Below, one piece after another: positions 35,790-45,020 of a stretch of DNA of 64,000 nt. The DNA comes from Paenibacillus sp. AN1007 (GTDB taxonomy: Bacteria; Bacillota; Bacilli; Paenibacillales; Paenibacillaceae). Position 1 is the stretch's first letter; each line of letters starts with the position of its first letter. Below the pieces are notes generated by a model that was given only the letters and a program-made list of their open reading frames with translations, was not told the DNA's origin and did no database searches. The DNA is taken from positions 5,504,501 to 5,568,500 of the forward strand of contig NZ_CP159992.1 of assembly GCF_040702995.1 (NCBI RefSeq), given 5' to 3'. The translations under genes and the position numbers were made by a program.

Positions 35790-36060
35790 GATCACTGGTG
35801 AAATTTACACTGGGCCACTACGCGGTCAGAACAATCCTCCGAGCGCTGTTACCCCCGGATTTCTTCGAATGATTTCCCTATGGGGAAATCCGGGGATAAA
35901 GGCGCACGCTTCGCTTCTTCGGCTTATTTCTGACCTCTCCGTTTTCGTGTAAATGGAGGTTTTTACAACGGCCTAAGACGGTTTCACCTCGTCGATGGAG
36001 CAACTTGGGTATGTCGGGTTGCTTATCCCTCCGTTTGGGTAGAACAAATGACTTAAGATC
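35790..36060. repeat. Palindromic repeat unit 2 of the tandem array
   Basis: Near-identical to unit 1: TTTACAC at 35814-35820, the same core (CAGAACAATCCTCCGAGCGC, then GTTACCCCCGGATTTC), the same spacer and the same AGAACAAATGACTTAAGATC end. Differences include single-base changes in the hairpin loop and the spacer. Confidence 0.85.
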
Positions 36061-36115
36061 TCTCTGACGGATTTACACTGGGCCACTCCGTTCACGTGTA
36101 AATAAACTTTTACAA
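36061..36115. repeat. Deleted unit 3 of the tandem array
   Basis: Starts ATTTACACTGGGCCACT like units 1 and 2, then jumps directly to CCGTTCACGTGTAAAT and TTTTACAAC, i.e. the core is deleted. Its end overlaps the stop codon of the Gfo/Idh gene, suggesting the element family inserted right at that stop. Confidence 0.75.
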
Positions 36116-37168
36116 CGTGATCTCTTTGCCCTCGCGTGCCGATTCGTAGATGGCACACAGCATTTTCATTACCTCTACACCGTCCTCGACGGGGCTGAGG
36201 GTTTCTTTTCGGCCCTGCGTACTGTCGATAAAGTGGTTAATTTCATTGCGGAACGAGCCCATGAAGTCAAAAGATTTAAAATCGACCTGCGGTGTCATGT
36301 TCAGAATGGTATCGAACTTCTCGCTTATAATCAAAATTTCCGGCTCCAGCTCGGCTCCGCCTTTGTCACCGAACAGCTTAACCGCTGTTTCATCAGCTTT
36401 CGCATGGAGGGTGAAGCTGACATCGACCAACAGGCTTGCGCCATTTTCAAAACGGATCAATGCATTTGCCATATCTTCCACGGTGTTCTGTTCCGCATCG
36501 TAATCGGCAGCCTTATAGAACGAAAGATTGCGGATGTTCGCCCGGTTGCCGAGTCGGTTGGAGACGTTAGCGGAAACGGACTTCACCTTCGGTCTGCCCA
36601 TCAGGTACCAGCAGATGTCGATGACATGTACGCCGATATCAATTAACGGGCCGCCGCCGGAGCGGCTTTTATCCGCAAACCAGCCTCCCGGATTGCCAAG
36701 ACGGCGCAGACTGGAAGCTTTGGCATAATAAATTTCTCCCAGCTCACCTTCTTCGATGAACTTTTTCAGAATCTGAGCATTGTCACTATAGCGGCGAACA
36801 AAGCCCACCTGCAGCAGCTTACCGCTGCGATGAACCGCCTTTTCTACTTCTAATGCATCCTCAACGGTCTGGCAGAGCGGTTTTTCACAGAGCACGTTTT
36901 TGCCTGCATCCAGCGCCGCAATACTGATTTCGGCGTGCGAATCATTCCAAGTGCAGATGCTGACCGAATGAATTTCAGGCAGAGCAAGCAAATCTTTATA
37001 GTCCGTAAACACATGGTCTGCCCCATACTGCTTCGCTGCATCGGCAGCGCGGGTTTCGTTTAGGTCACAGATTGCATAAATCTCTACTTCCGGGTTACTG
37101 GCATAAGCCTGCAGGTGACAATCCGATATCGAACCGGCGCCAATGACAGCGACTTTTAATTTGGACAT
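36110..37168 (-). CDS. Gfo/Idh/MocA family NAD(P)-dependent sugar oxidoreductase
   Basis: 352 residues. Rossmann domain with VAVIGAGSISDCHLQAY at the start and NVLCEKPLCQTVEDALEV near residue 95 (the conserved EKP), then the alpha/beta domain with GGGPLIDIGVHVIDICWYLM (catalytic Asp and His). Likely oxidises or epimerises a sugar from the locus. GGAGGGG lies 9 nt before the ATG. The last codons overlap the third repeat unit. Confidence 0.9.
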   Translation of the reverse strand: MSKLKVAVIGAGSISDCHLQAYASNPEVEIYAICDLNETRAADAAKQYGADHVFTDYKDLLALPEIHSVSICTWNDSHAEISIAALDAGKNVLCEKPLCQTVEDALEVEKAVHRSGKLLQVGFVRRYSDNAQILKKFIEEGELGEIYYAKASSLRRLGNPGGWFADKSRSGGGPLIDIGVHVIDICWYLMGRPKVKSVSANVSNRLGNRANIRNLSFYKAADYDAEQNTVEDMANALIRFENGASLLVDVSFTLHAKADETAVKLFGDKGGAELEPEILIISEKFDTILNMTPQVDFKSFDFMGSFRNEINHFIDSTQGRKETLSPVEDGVEVMKMLCAIYESAREGKEITL

Positions 37169-37443
37169 TTCAATACCCCTCCAGTGTTAAAAATGAAAAT
37201 AAATACCGTTCCGCTCAGTAGAGCCATTTTAGAATAAAAGTTACACGACCCTCGAATCTTAAGGATCACATTTTGATGTATTTCATATAAAAGCGAACGG
37301 ATAACAGTGTCTTCTTTCATAGCGCCTACTTTCTTACTGAACCAGCCTATAGAAGACCCACTACAATACACCTCACAGCACTAAGCAAGACGACAAGCAG
37401 GTGGGGGCGCCGGATATCGGGATGGCACTTAATGACACATTAG

Positions 37444-38319
37444 TCACGCCTCCTCCCACAATCGGCGCACGTTATCCATCGCAATACGCGAGGCGGTTCG
37501 GCAATCCTCCATGCCTTCGAATTCAACCGAGATATATCCGTCATACCCGGATTGCTTCAGCACACGGAACACCTCAAGCATGTCGATATCGCCATGACCC
37601 ACGATGGCCCCGCGCAGATAATTGCCATGGGAAGTCTGGAACCAGCCTTCGCCGGGATTCCGGGTGGAAGGCCGCCAGTAGAAGTCTTTGGCGTGAACGA
37701 TGGACGCGTGATTCATGTTATTTTTCACAGCACTCACCGGATCTTCATCCACACAGAGGAAATTGCCGATGTCCAGTGTGGTCTTGAAATTTTCCCGCCC
37801 CGTCTCATGTAACAGCCGCTGAATGCGCTCGCTTGATTGCACATAATACCCGTGGTTCTCCACACTCGTTGTAATCCCGAAGCCTGCGGCATAGTCGGCA
37901 ATTCGCTGACACGCTTTAACAAGCACGGGCAAGTCGGTTTCAAACTGTGCCACCGTTCCTTCCGGCGCAGGCCGGAAGGCCACATCATGCCGCATCAGCT
38001 TCACACCCAAGGCAGCAGCCGCATCAACATGGCGCATAACGCTCTGAATTTCTTCTTCCAAAGCCTCGGCATTCTCCTGAACCGCAAAGTTGGCACCAAT
38101 GGCATAGTTGGAGATGTCGATACCAACCTCCTGAGCCGCGGCTTTGATCTCTTCAATGAATGCCGGATTGTCGATCAGACTGAAGCCCATCGGCACAATC
38201 TCCACATGCTGCCCGCCTTGCTCCGCAATCCACCGAATGGCATCCGGCACCGTAAGTTCCTTACGATCCAACGCCTGCTGCAAACTGTACGTACTAAGTC
38301 CAACTTTCATCTTCCTCAT
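37444..38319 (-). CDS. Sugar phosphate isomerase/epimerase, paralogue 2
   Basis: 291 residues, closely similar to the 20184-21056 protein along its whole length (shared KVGLSTYSL, TLDIGNF-CVDE, NFLRG/NYLRGAIVG, SGYDG and VEFEGME). ATG at 38319 has AGGAG 9 nt upstream; an ATG three codons later is equally family-like. A longer in-frame extension upstream has no ribosome binding site and overlaps the GH35 end region. Probably acts on the same class of sugar as paralogue 1; the duplication is within one locus. Confidence 0.88.
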   Translation of the reverse strand: MRKMKVGLSTYSLQQALDRKELTVPDAIRWIAEQGGQHVEIVPMGFSLIDNPAFIEEIKAAAQEVGIDISNYAIGANFAVQENAEALEEEIQSVMRHVDAAAALGVKLMRHDVAFRPAPEGTVAQFETDLPVLVKACQRIADYAAGFGITTSVENHGYYVQSSERIQRLLHETGRENFKTTLDIGNFLCVDEDPVSAVKNNMNHASIVHAKDFYWRPSTRNPGEGWFQTSHGNYLRGAIVGHGDIDMLEVFRVLKQSGYDGYISVEFEGMEDCRTASRIAMDNVRRLWEEA

Positions 38320-38419
38320 CCTCTCTCTCTCCTGTGATAGGTGTCCATACCCAACGTATACCTTGTTACAGTCCATAGAGCAATTGCCAATAATCGCATG
38401 GCTCACCGATTTTCCTTTT

Positions 38420-40228
38420 CTAGCCCAAATCCGGCTGATCCACGAACATGACGGCGGCATCTGCCGTTCCGTGAAGCTCAAATATAATAATCTCGTTCTC
38501 CCCTTGACGGAGAAGAGGCGCAGGGACATACAACGTCTGCTGCGGGCCTTTATTCCAGTAGCGACCCAGATTGAATCCGTTTACAAATGCAACACCTTTT
38601 GTCCAGCCTTCCAGACGAAGAAAGGTATCCTTTATATCCAACACATCTTCCATATGAAGACTTCCCCGATAAAAAAATGGCTCCGCTTTAACTGTTCTTG
38701 CACTGCTCTCAAGCTCAGGTAGCAAAGCAAAGGATAAACCCGAAAGATCGTTCATCGGCAAACAATGAATCGTCCAATCATACAAAAACTGAAATCCATG
38801 CCGCACACCCTCCGTGATTCCCTTCGGATCTCTCAGGTACGGTCCATAATTGATCCGCCCCATATTTTCAACGAGAATGAGCAGATCTGCACCTTCCGCT
38901 GGCACCTCAAAAGATACCGCTGCTGCAGCATTTCCACGTTCCAGCACCCCCTGCAGCAAGCCATCTACAAACACCAGTGCCCGATCACGTACCTCCTGAA
39001 CAACCAGTTCCTGTCGTTCTCTCGGCCCGGATATCCGCGTCTGATAGCTGATAAATCCGTAATCCTGCCCCAGCTTCTCCATCGGCTCCGGATTTGTACG
39101 TCGAATCTTAACAGCCAGTGCGTCCAATTGCTGAAGCAAACTAGCGTGCTGCGCCATCTCCACTCTGCCGTAAGCTGCTGTCCCCATAGGCTCTGGTAAA
39201 ACTAAATCTCCCGGCTCAGAGCCACCATCCTGTTTTTTAGAAAGGCTATACCGCGAGAGAACCTCCCTTACTGCATAAAACTTTGCTGTCGGTTCACCCG
39301 ATTCGCTAAGCAGAGAGTCATAGTCATAACTTGTAATGGTTGGTTCATATTGATCCTTTTGCTGACAGTTCGCCCCATTATAAAATGCAAAGTTCGTACC
39401 GCCATGGAACATGTAGAAGTTCACCGACGCGCCCGCCTCCAGCATTTCCTCCAGCACCTTCGCCACATCTGCTGCTTCTCGGGTATGATGTGACTCGCCC
39501 CAGTGATCGAACCAGCCATTCCAAAATTCCATACACATAAGTGGTTCCTTGGCTTGATATTCACGCAGCTTGGCAAACGCCCACTCTGTCCCAGAACCAA
39601 AATTAACCGTCGCCAAGTGCCCCGCCACGGAGCCAGCCTGAAGCATATGATCCGTTGGCCCATCCGACGTAAAGAGCAGTACATCCATACCCCGGCGCAC
39701 CATACCATCTCGCAAATATTGCAGATAGCTCGCATCATTTCCGAAACTGCCGTATTCATTTTCAATCTGCAGTGCAATAATGGGTCCGTTAGAGGTGCTT
39801 AGAAGGGGTTTTAATCTGGGCAAAAGTACATCGTAATACCGATCCACATGTGCCAGAAACGCCGAATCGGTACAACGAAGCCGCAGATGGTCATCCGCAA
39901 GCAACCAGGAAGGCAATCCGCCAAATTCCCACTCCGCACAGATGTAAGGACTTGGACGAACGATCACATGCAGTCCTAAATCTCCAGCAAGTCGCACAAA
40001 CTTCTCCACATCCGCCATGCCTTCAAAACAATACTCTCCTTGATGCGGCTCATGCATATTCCATGGCACGTAGGTCTCCACCGTGTTGAACCCGCAGGCC
40101 TTCAGCTTCAGCAGTCGATCTCTCCAATACTCGGGCACCACTCGAAAATAATGAATGGCCCCCGACAGGATTTGAATCGGTTCTCCATCCAGTATGAATT
40201 GTGACCCTTGAACTGATATTACCGCCAT
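38420..40228 (-). CDS. GH35 beta-galactosidase
   Basis: 602 residues, cytoplasmic. Barrel with FRVVPEYWRDRLLKLKACGF and YVPWNMHEPHQGEYCFEG; acid/base Glu in IIALQIENEYGSFG near residue 155; nucleophile Glu in PLMCMEFWNGWFDHWG near residue 230. Two beta domains follow. It releases terminal beta-galactose, in this family often beta-1,3-linked. GGGAGGG lies 9 nt before the ATG, which is separated by a single base from the stop of the upstream GH29 gene, so the two are coupled. Confidence 0.93.
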   Translation of the reverse strand: MAVISVQGSQFILDGEPIQILSGAIHYFRVVPEYWRDRLLKLKACGFNTVETYVPWNMHEPHQGEYCFEGMADVEKFVRLAGDLGLHVIVRPSPYICAEWEFGGLPSWLLADDHLRLRCTDSAFLAHVDRYYDVLLPRLKPLLSTSNGPIIALQIENEYGSFGNDASYLQYLRDGMVRRGMDVLLFTSDGPTDHMLQAGSVAGHLATVNFGSGTEWAFAKLREYQAKEPLMCMEFWNGWFDHWGESHHTREAADVAKVLEEMLEAGASVNFYMFHGGTNFAFYNGANCQQKDQYEPTITSYDYDSLLSESGEPTAKFYAVREVLSRYSLSKKQDGGSEPGDLVLPEPMGTAAYGRVEMAQHASLLQQLDALAVKIRRTNPEPMEKLGQDYGFISYQTRISGPRERQELVVQEVRDRALVFVDGLLQGVLERGNAAAAVSFEVPAEGADLLILVENMGRINYGPYLRDPKGITEGVRHGFQFLYDWTIHCLPMNDLSGLSFALLPELESSARTVKAEPFFYRGSLHMEDVLDIKDTFLRLEGWTKGVAFVNGFNLGRYWNKGPQQTLYVPAPLLRQGENEIIIFELHGTADAAVMFVDQPDLG

Positions 40229-40229
40229 C

Positions 40230-41708
40230 TCACACGCCCTCCCGTTCACTATAAAACAAGCTGAATTGGGATAACGTTGGAAACCACCTGGACTCCTGAA
40301 TGTTCAGTCGAACCCGGCTTGTAGTCACCTTTGGAAAACAGCAAATTCGCTTATATCCAACCACCGTTCCAGCATAGATGTCCTGCCACCGGCCACCCTC
40401 ACCGCATACCTCCAGTGTAAACCGTTCGATCCGCTGACCTGATCGGATGTGCTCCATCAGCACCACACGGTCAAAGGTCTGTTCTTCAGGCAAAAACAAT
40501 TCGATCCACGCTTGCTCTGTCCCTTCGCACGGGCACCAATAAGCTGCTTGCTCCAACTCCCCATCCGAATGTAAAACTTGTGAAGCCCCGTGTGCATCGT
40601 CCATCGTCTCCGAAGCCTCCGCCTGTGCACCTTGCGCCAAGTCTTCACTGAACGTTTTACGCAGCGTCGAACCCAGATCGCGCAATCGCTGCACATCATT
40701 TGCATGAAGCAGACCACGCTTATCTGGTGGCAGATTCAGCAAAAAGCAGGCATTGCCGCCCACGGCGCCGTAATAAACGGAGAGCAGCTCGTCAAGCGTT
40801 TTGACCTGATCATCTTCACTCGCATGATAGAACCAACCCGGACGAATTGAAGTGTTCACCTCGGCAGGATACCACACCAGCTGATCAGCATAGTCACGAA
40901 TGACGCCCCGGCTCCCCAGATCACGGTCCTGTGTATTGATCTTCCTCGCAAACGTTCCGTCATCCACCTGCTGGGACTGCTCCTGAATCTTCTCATTATC
41001 CTGCATATGCGCCGGTACAACGCTCCATTCCGATTCGCGCGTATATCCCGCCTCATTACCACACCACCGTACGTCCGGGCCGCAGACCGAAATGACCGCT
41101 TCCGGCTGAAGCTCACGAATGAGCGCATAATAGGCGTCCCAGTCATAGACCTGTTTTTTCCCATTCGGCCCTTCGCCACATGCCCCATCAAACCAGACAC
41201 AGAAAATTTCACCGTAGTTCGTCAGCAGTTCGCGCAGTTGATGAAGAAAAAAGGCATTATACCGCTCCGAATCCCCATAACATGCTTCATGACGATCCCA
41301 GGGAGAGAGATACACCCCAAATTTTAACCCCGCGTTACGACAGGCATCGGAAACTTCTCGAACCAGATCACCAGAACCATCCCGCCATGGACTTGCTGCA
41401 ACCGTATGATCTGTATAACGGCTGGGCCACAGACAGAATCCGTCATGATGCTTGCATGTCAAAATCAGCCCTTTCATGCCTGCGTCTTTACATGCCTGCA
41501 CCCATTGCCCTGCATGTAGTTCAGTAGGGTTAAAGATCGCCGGGTCTTCCTCACCCGTCCCCCACTCCCGATCTGTAAATGTGTTCACGGTAAAATGGAT
41601 AAATGCATAAAACTCCATCTCCTGCCATCTCATTTGGCGCTCGGATGGACTGATTTGTGCCGCGGTTTTAATCCAATCCGCTGGTGCTGGTGAAAGCTTT
41701 GAGTTCAT
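40230..41708 (-). CDS. GH29 alpha-L-fucosidase, alpha-1,3/4 type
   Basis: 492 residues. Barrel motifs: FYAFIHFTVNTFTDREWGTG, ILTCKHHDGFCLWPSRYTDH, nucleophile Asp in FCVWFDGACGEGPNGKKQVY. This reading is characteristic of the GH29-B group, which prefers alpha-1,3/1,4-fucose on Lewis-type branches next to galactose. A C-terminal discoidin-like domain (~370-492) ends the protein. ATG 41708 has GGGAG ~9 nt upstream. Translationally coupled to the GH35 gene, fitting stepwise removal of fucose then galactose. Confidence 0.9.
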   Translation of the reverse strand: MNSKLSPAPADWIKTAAQISPSERQMRWQEMEFYAFIHFTVNTFTDREWGTGEEDPAIFNPTELHAGQWVQACKDAGMKGLILTCKHHDGFCLWPSRYTDHTVAASPWRDGSGDLVREVSDACRNAGLKFGVYLSPWDRHEACYGDSERYNAFFLHQLRELLTNYGEIFCVWFDGACGEGPNGKKQVYDWDAYYALIRELQPEAVISVCGPDVRWCGNEAGYTRESEWSVVPAHMQDNEKIQEQSQQVDDGTFARKINTQDRDLGSRGVIRDYADQLVWYPAEVNTSIRPGWFYHASEDDQVKTLDELLSVYYGAVGGNACFLLNLPPDKRGLLHANDVQRLRDLGSTLRKTFSEDLAQGAQAEASETMDDAHGASQVLHSDGELEQAAYWCPCEGTEQAWIELFLPEEQTFDRVVLMEHIRSGQRIERFTLEVCGEGGRWQDIYAGTVVGYKRICCFPKVTTSRVRLNIQESRWFPTLSQFSLFYSEREGV

Positions 41709-41845
41709 GGCTTCCCACTCCCTTATATGAAAAGTGCATTCTGCTTTTATTGCTTTTATCACTTTTGTTCCAGCTATTCATCCGCTTTTATAGCCGCCGC
41801 TGTGTTGGTTACATCAAGTACACACAATGACCATTATTATTGCTA

Positions 41846-42754
41846 CTACAGCTCTTGTGCTGCGCGAATCAACGCTGCTTTGGCCTGAGCGACAAGCTGA
41901 GCATCTACAGGATGATCAAAACTCCCTCCACGCCGCACACCTGATCCCATATGAATCTCGGTGATCCCCGTTCGGCTCACGATGGTTGAAATCCCCTCAA
42001 TCGTCACACCTGAACCCGCCATAACGGATATATTTAATGTCTGTCCCATCTCCTGTAACTGCTGTAGTTCGAGCAAACCTTCAGGGGCAGTAGGCTTGCC
42101 TCCCGATGTAAGCACGCGCTCAACGACACTCTCCTCGCTCTTACTCACACATGCACTCTTGCTCTCACCCTTGCTATTACTCTCACATGCACTCTTGTCC
42201 TTGCTGTTATTCTCGCTGCTGCTCCTGTCCTTACTTTCACTATCGCTCTTGCTCTTGCTCTTCATCTCCCTCTCATACTCAAACCTACCCTTACCCTCAC
42301 TCCCTCCATTGATGCTACCAATGCTCTCCAGTGATCTCACCACATGTGCACTCGAATCGATGGCGCGATGAAACGTAACTCCTAGCCCCTGAGCGCTTAA
42401 CAGACAAGCTTGTAAAAAGGAGCGATGTACTTCTCCCTCATGAGTGAGAGCTCCAATCACGATGCCTGCGGCACCAAGCTCACGTGCCATACGTATGTCT
42501 TGGATCATCACCTGAAGATCGTCAGCGCTATAGCAGAAGGAGCGGCTGTGAGGCCGAATCATGACATACACTGGAATCGACACCCGCGATACAACTTGTT
42601 CAATCAGCCCATAGCTGGGCGTAAGACCACCTTCGGACATAGCCGATACAAGCTCAATCCGATCTGCTCCCCCCTGCTCAGCCGCTTGGGCATCTGCCGC
42701 GTCCACCGCTATGACTTCCAAAGTCGGTTGTCTTTTAATGACCTGCCTATTCAT
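41846..42754 (-). CDS. cutC: CutC-like protein with a low-complexity Ser/Lys insertion
   Basis: 302 residues; ordinary CutC is ~230-250. The TIM-barrel CutC motifs are intact: LEVIAVDAADAQAAEQGGAD, DRIELVSAMSEGGLTPSYG, VMIRPHSRSFCYS, VTFHRAIDSS and LTSGGKPTAPEGL. Between the fourth and fifth of these, residues ~155-210 are almost only Ser, Lys, Glu, Asp and Asn, coded by degenerate repeats of TCGCTCTTG/TCACTCTTG-type units. The barrel would still fold with this as a loop. CutC was tied to copper, but its placement here within a sugar locus suggests a carbohydrate role; function uncertain. Confidence 0.85.
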   Translation of the reverse strand: MNRQVIKRQPTLEVIAVDAADAQAAEQGGADRIELVSAMSEGGLTPSYGLIEQVVSRVSIPVYVMIRPHSRSFCYSADDLQVMIQDIRMARELGAAGIVIGALTHEGEVHRSFLQACLLSAQGLGVTFHRAIDSSAHVVRSLESIGSINGGSEGKGRFEYEREMKSKSKSDSESKDRSSSENNSKDKSACESNSKGESKSACVSKSEESVVERVLTSGGKPTAPEGLLELQQLQEMGQTLNISVMAGSGVTIEGISTIVSRTGITEIHMGSGVRRGGSFDHPVDAQLVAQAKAALIRAAQEL

Positions 42755-42786
42755 AGGAACACCTCCTCACAAGTAACGACGACAGA

Positions 42787-42827
42787 AAGGACCGAATAAA
42801 CGCCTGATCAGCGCTTCTGCGGTCCTT
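42787..42827 (-). terminator. Terminator after the BNR/sialidase-like gene
   Basis: AAGGACCG pairs with CGGTCCTT around an inner CGC-TGATCA-GGCG hairpin; followed by TCTGTC, so the T-run is poor. Confidence 0.55.
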
Positions 42828-42830
42828 GCT

Positions 42831-43850
42831 TTATTCCGATGCGTGAACGTTCAGTTTCCAGAACGCGATTCGGTCTCTTTTCCATGTATACGAGATGTAC
42901 AGGTTCTGCCCCTGAGATACGACGGAAGGATAAGAATACTCGCCCGGCTCATCTTCGAGCACCCATTCATCTCCCCAGCTCGCACCATTGTCATTCGAAA
43001 AGGCAGCTACCAGTGGTGTTCGGGGGCTCTCTGTCGCATATCCGCTCACGGGATTGTAAACAAGCGCAAGCAAGCCACTCTCCAGCCGTGTGACATCAAT
43101 TCCGCTATTGTTGTTTGGTAGTTCTGTCGGGTAAGCTTCACACCACGTCCTGCCGCCATCCGCCGAGTCGCTGCGATAGATCTTGCCCTCTGTACTGCGA
43201 AGCAGCATATGTACATCATCCGCATTTGAGGTCCATAGAGCAGGCTGAATCAGCCCTTTCGCAATCCAATGATTTGCCCCCACATAAGCAGACAAGTTCA
43301 TCGGCACGGGTTCACTTTTCCTCCATGTCGTGCCTTCATCGGTTGAAATATCAATAAAAGCTTCCCATACCTGTTTGCCTGGATTCTCCATATCCATTCG
43401 CTCAATAGAAGATGGAGCCAAAATGGTTCCATCCGTTAGCCGTAAAGGTTTATTGCGCACCGGACCACGACCACCCACATCACCGGGAACCAACTCACGA
43501 GCCTCCGTCCATGTCTGCCCGCCATCCTCCGAGCGCAAGATGCGCGTATGCCAGTCTGTAATTTCGTGTCCCACCTTGTAAAAGAGTACAAGTGAACTCC
43601 CATGTGCACACAGCACCGGGTTCCAATGGGCAATGCCTTCTTCATCCGCTACTTTGCGCGGCGCCGACCACAAGCCGTCTCGCCCCTGAATAGCCATCCA
43701 GATGGCGGTGTCGCTGGACTTTTCATACGAACCTGCGAACCAGGCAACCACAACACCACCACTTGGCAAAACAGCAACCGTAGACGCGTGACTGCTCTGA
43801 AAAAGCTGCCCTTCCCGAAAAACGTACTGTTTGTCGGCCTTAATCGTCAT
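42831..43850 (-). CDS. BNR-repeat/sialidase-like glycosidase
   Basis: 339 residues with four Asp-box-like repeats (SEDGGQTW, STDEGTTW, SADGGRTW, SNDNGASW), the six-bladed propeller signature of exo-alpha-sialidase-like proteins. No signal peptide, so it is cytoplasmic. The sequence belongs to the broad 'exo-alpha-sialidase' family, where many members do not act on sialic acid (rhamnosidase-type and others are known). ATG 43850 has AGGAGG 7 nt upstream. First gene of the long minus-strand glycan locus. Confidence 0.85.
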   Translation of the reverse strand: MTIKADKQYVFREGQLFQSSHASTVAVLPSGGVVVAWFAGSYEKSSDTAIWMAIQGRDGLWSAPRKVADEEGIAHWNPVLCAHGSSLVLFYKVGHEITDWHTRILRSEDGGQTWTEARELVPGDVGGRGPVRNKPLRLTDGTILAPSSIERMDMENPGKQVWEAFIDISTDEGTTWRKSEPVPMNLSAYVGANHWIAKGLIQPALWTSNADDVHMLLRSTEGKIYRSDSADGGRTWCEAYPTELPNNNSGIDVTRLESGLLALVYNPVSGYATESPRTPLVAAFSNDNGASWGDEWVLEDEPGEYSYPSVVSQGQNLYISYTWKRDRIAFWKLNVHASE

Positions 43851-44315
43851 GTGTGAGCCTCCTGTAAGATCAATCAAATAACAGTAAATATCGTTAATCC
43901 GTTTGATCTGGTCTTGGTTTTAACGGTTTCAATACTCTTCGTGCTTCTATTGGTTTTATTGATTTAATTCGTTTGCCATCTGCCATTATTCTATTACTTT
44001 TGCGGTTTTTATCTTTTCCTCTGCGTTAATTTCTTGTTATTTTTGTTATTTAAATTGTTATTAAATTATATCTTTAGCTTAGTCTAAAACGTTAGGTTGT
44101 GAACGTCAATAATCATATTTTAGGACTTCCTCATTAACAGCTTAGCCTCCCTGGCCCTCCAATTCCTCGCAACATGCCAGCGCATCGCTGGTAGAATTTC
44201 CTTTTCATCTAAAGTTTCTGAACCCCCCAGTGTTCCTGCAATTCTTCCAAGTCGAAACCTTCTAATCGTTAATGTATTTGCTTTTCATGCTTCCTCCCTT
44301 TAAATTCAGGTTGTC
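43851..44315. other. AT-rich upstream region of the glycan locus
   Basis: About 250 bp of strongly AT-rich DNA follow the glycan locus start and should hold its promoter (minus strand). No confident -35/-10 pair, operator or ORF was identified. Confidence 0.4.
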
Positions 44316-44374
44316 GAAAGGGGATTTTTGGGGCGTTGTCTGCCGCTTGGTCGCCGTCCCCAAAATCCCCTTTT
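44316..44374 (+). terminator. Long isolated stem-loop
   Basis: AAAGGGGATTTTTGGGG (44316-44332) pairs with CCCCAAAATCCCCTTT (44357-44372), one bulged base, a 24-nt GC-rich loop, then TTTTT on the plus strand. No gene ends nearby, so it is either the terminator of a lost gene or a stand-alone RNA structure. Confidence 0.6.
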
Positions 44375-44379
44375 TACGT

Positions 44380-44785
44380 ATACTCGTGAACTAGAGCAAT
44401 GACAGGGGTCAGGGCATCAGTACAAAAGTTTCTCTTTCGCCCTTCCCTGCTTCCAGTTCACATATCCACGCCACGATGATACAGTGTAGGCACGTAGGGC
44501 AATTCATGATGCCATGTTGTATGCGAACTTCCCTTTAGGATGCCTGAGTATTGACCTTGCCTCCGTGCAGATTGCAAAGCGGCACAGGAACTTAGAGCGC
44601 TTAAGTCGGGTGTTTAACACCGGATTAGGCACACAAGTTACTGGGCCAAGCGATCACGTTGCGGGCTTCTTAGTTGAACGATCTTGCGCGCCTCAGAGCG
44701 GCCAGCATCAGCCTGTTAATTCTACGGCTTCTTTTCCTAACTTCCAAACCAGTGACACTTCGTCCAAATAAAAAATATCCTAGGC
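44380..44785. other. Higher-GC relic without an intact gene
   Basis: This ~400-bp tract differs in composition from the AT-rich DNA on both sides. An 85-codon open frame (44514-44771, plus) has no ribosome binding site and no recognisable domain. Part of it (44566-44607, IAKRHRNLERL in that frame) resembles 46985-47020 (ICKRRYRKLENL), so the two may be remains of one ancestral gene. I cannot identify it. Confidence 0.35.
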
Positions 44786-45020
44786 GAACAAGTTCCACCT
44801 AAGCTCATTTGAATTATTGACTTAATGAGTATCCCCAAACAACTGTTTGAGTACAGACAAGATTTCAGGTTTTTAAGCTGACGTAACAGAGTAAGAATTT
44901 TTGTATTCTCACTCTCTTTAACACCTTATTTTGATCATTAACCCAATTATCGGATATAATGTAAGGAGTAAAAATGTAAGTTGGAATATAAATTCAGTAA
45001 AATAGAAAGGGGAAAGCAAA

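Noticed and set aside
35500-36115. Insertion sequence with transposase
   Set aside because: The repeated units carry no open frame beyond chance length and no DDE or HUH motif; they are non-coding palindromic repeats.
37156-37371. 71-codon minus-strand frame upstream of the Gfo/Idh gene
   Set aside because: No ribosome binding site and overlaps the Gfo/Idh start; more likely promoter region.
41961-42371. Leu/Ser-rich plus-strand frame
   Set aside because: It is the complement of the CutC low-complexity repeat; the Leu-rich string arises only from that.
44514-44771. 85-codon plus-strand frame in the relic tract
   Set aside because: No ribosome binding site, no recognised domain; kept only as part of the relic note.
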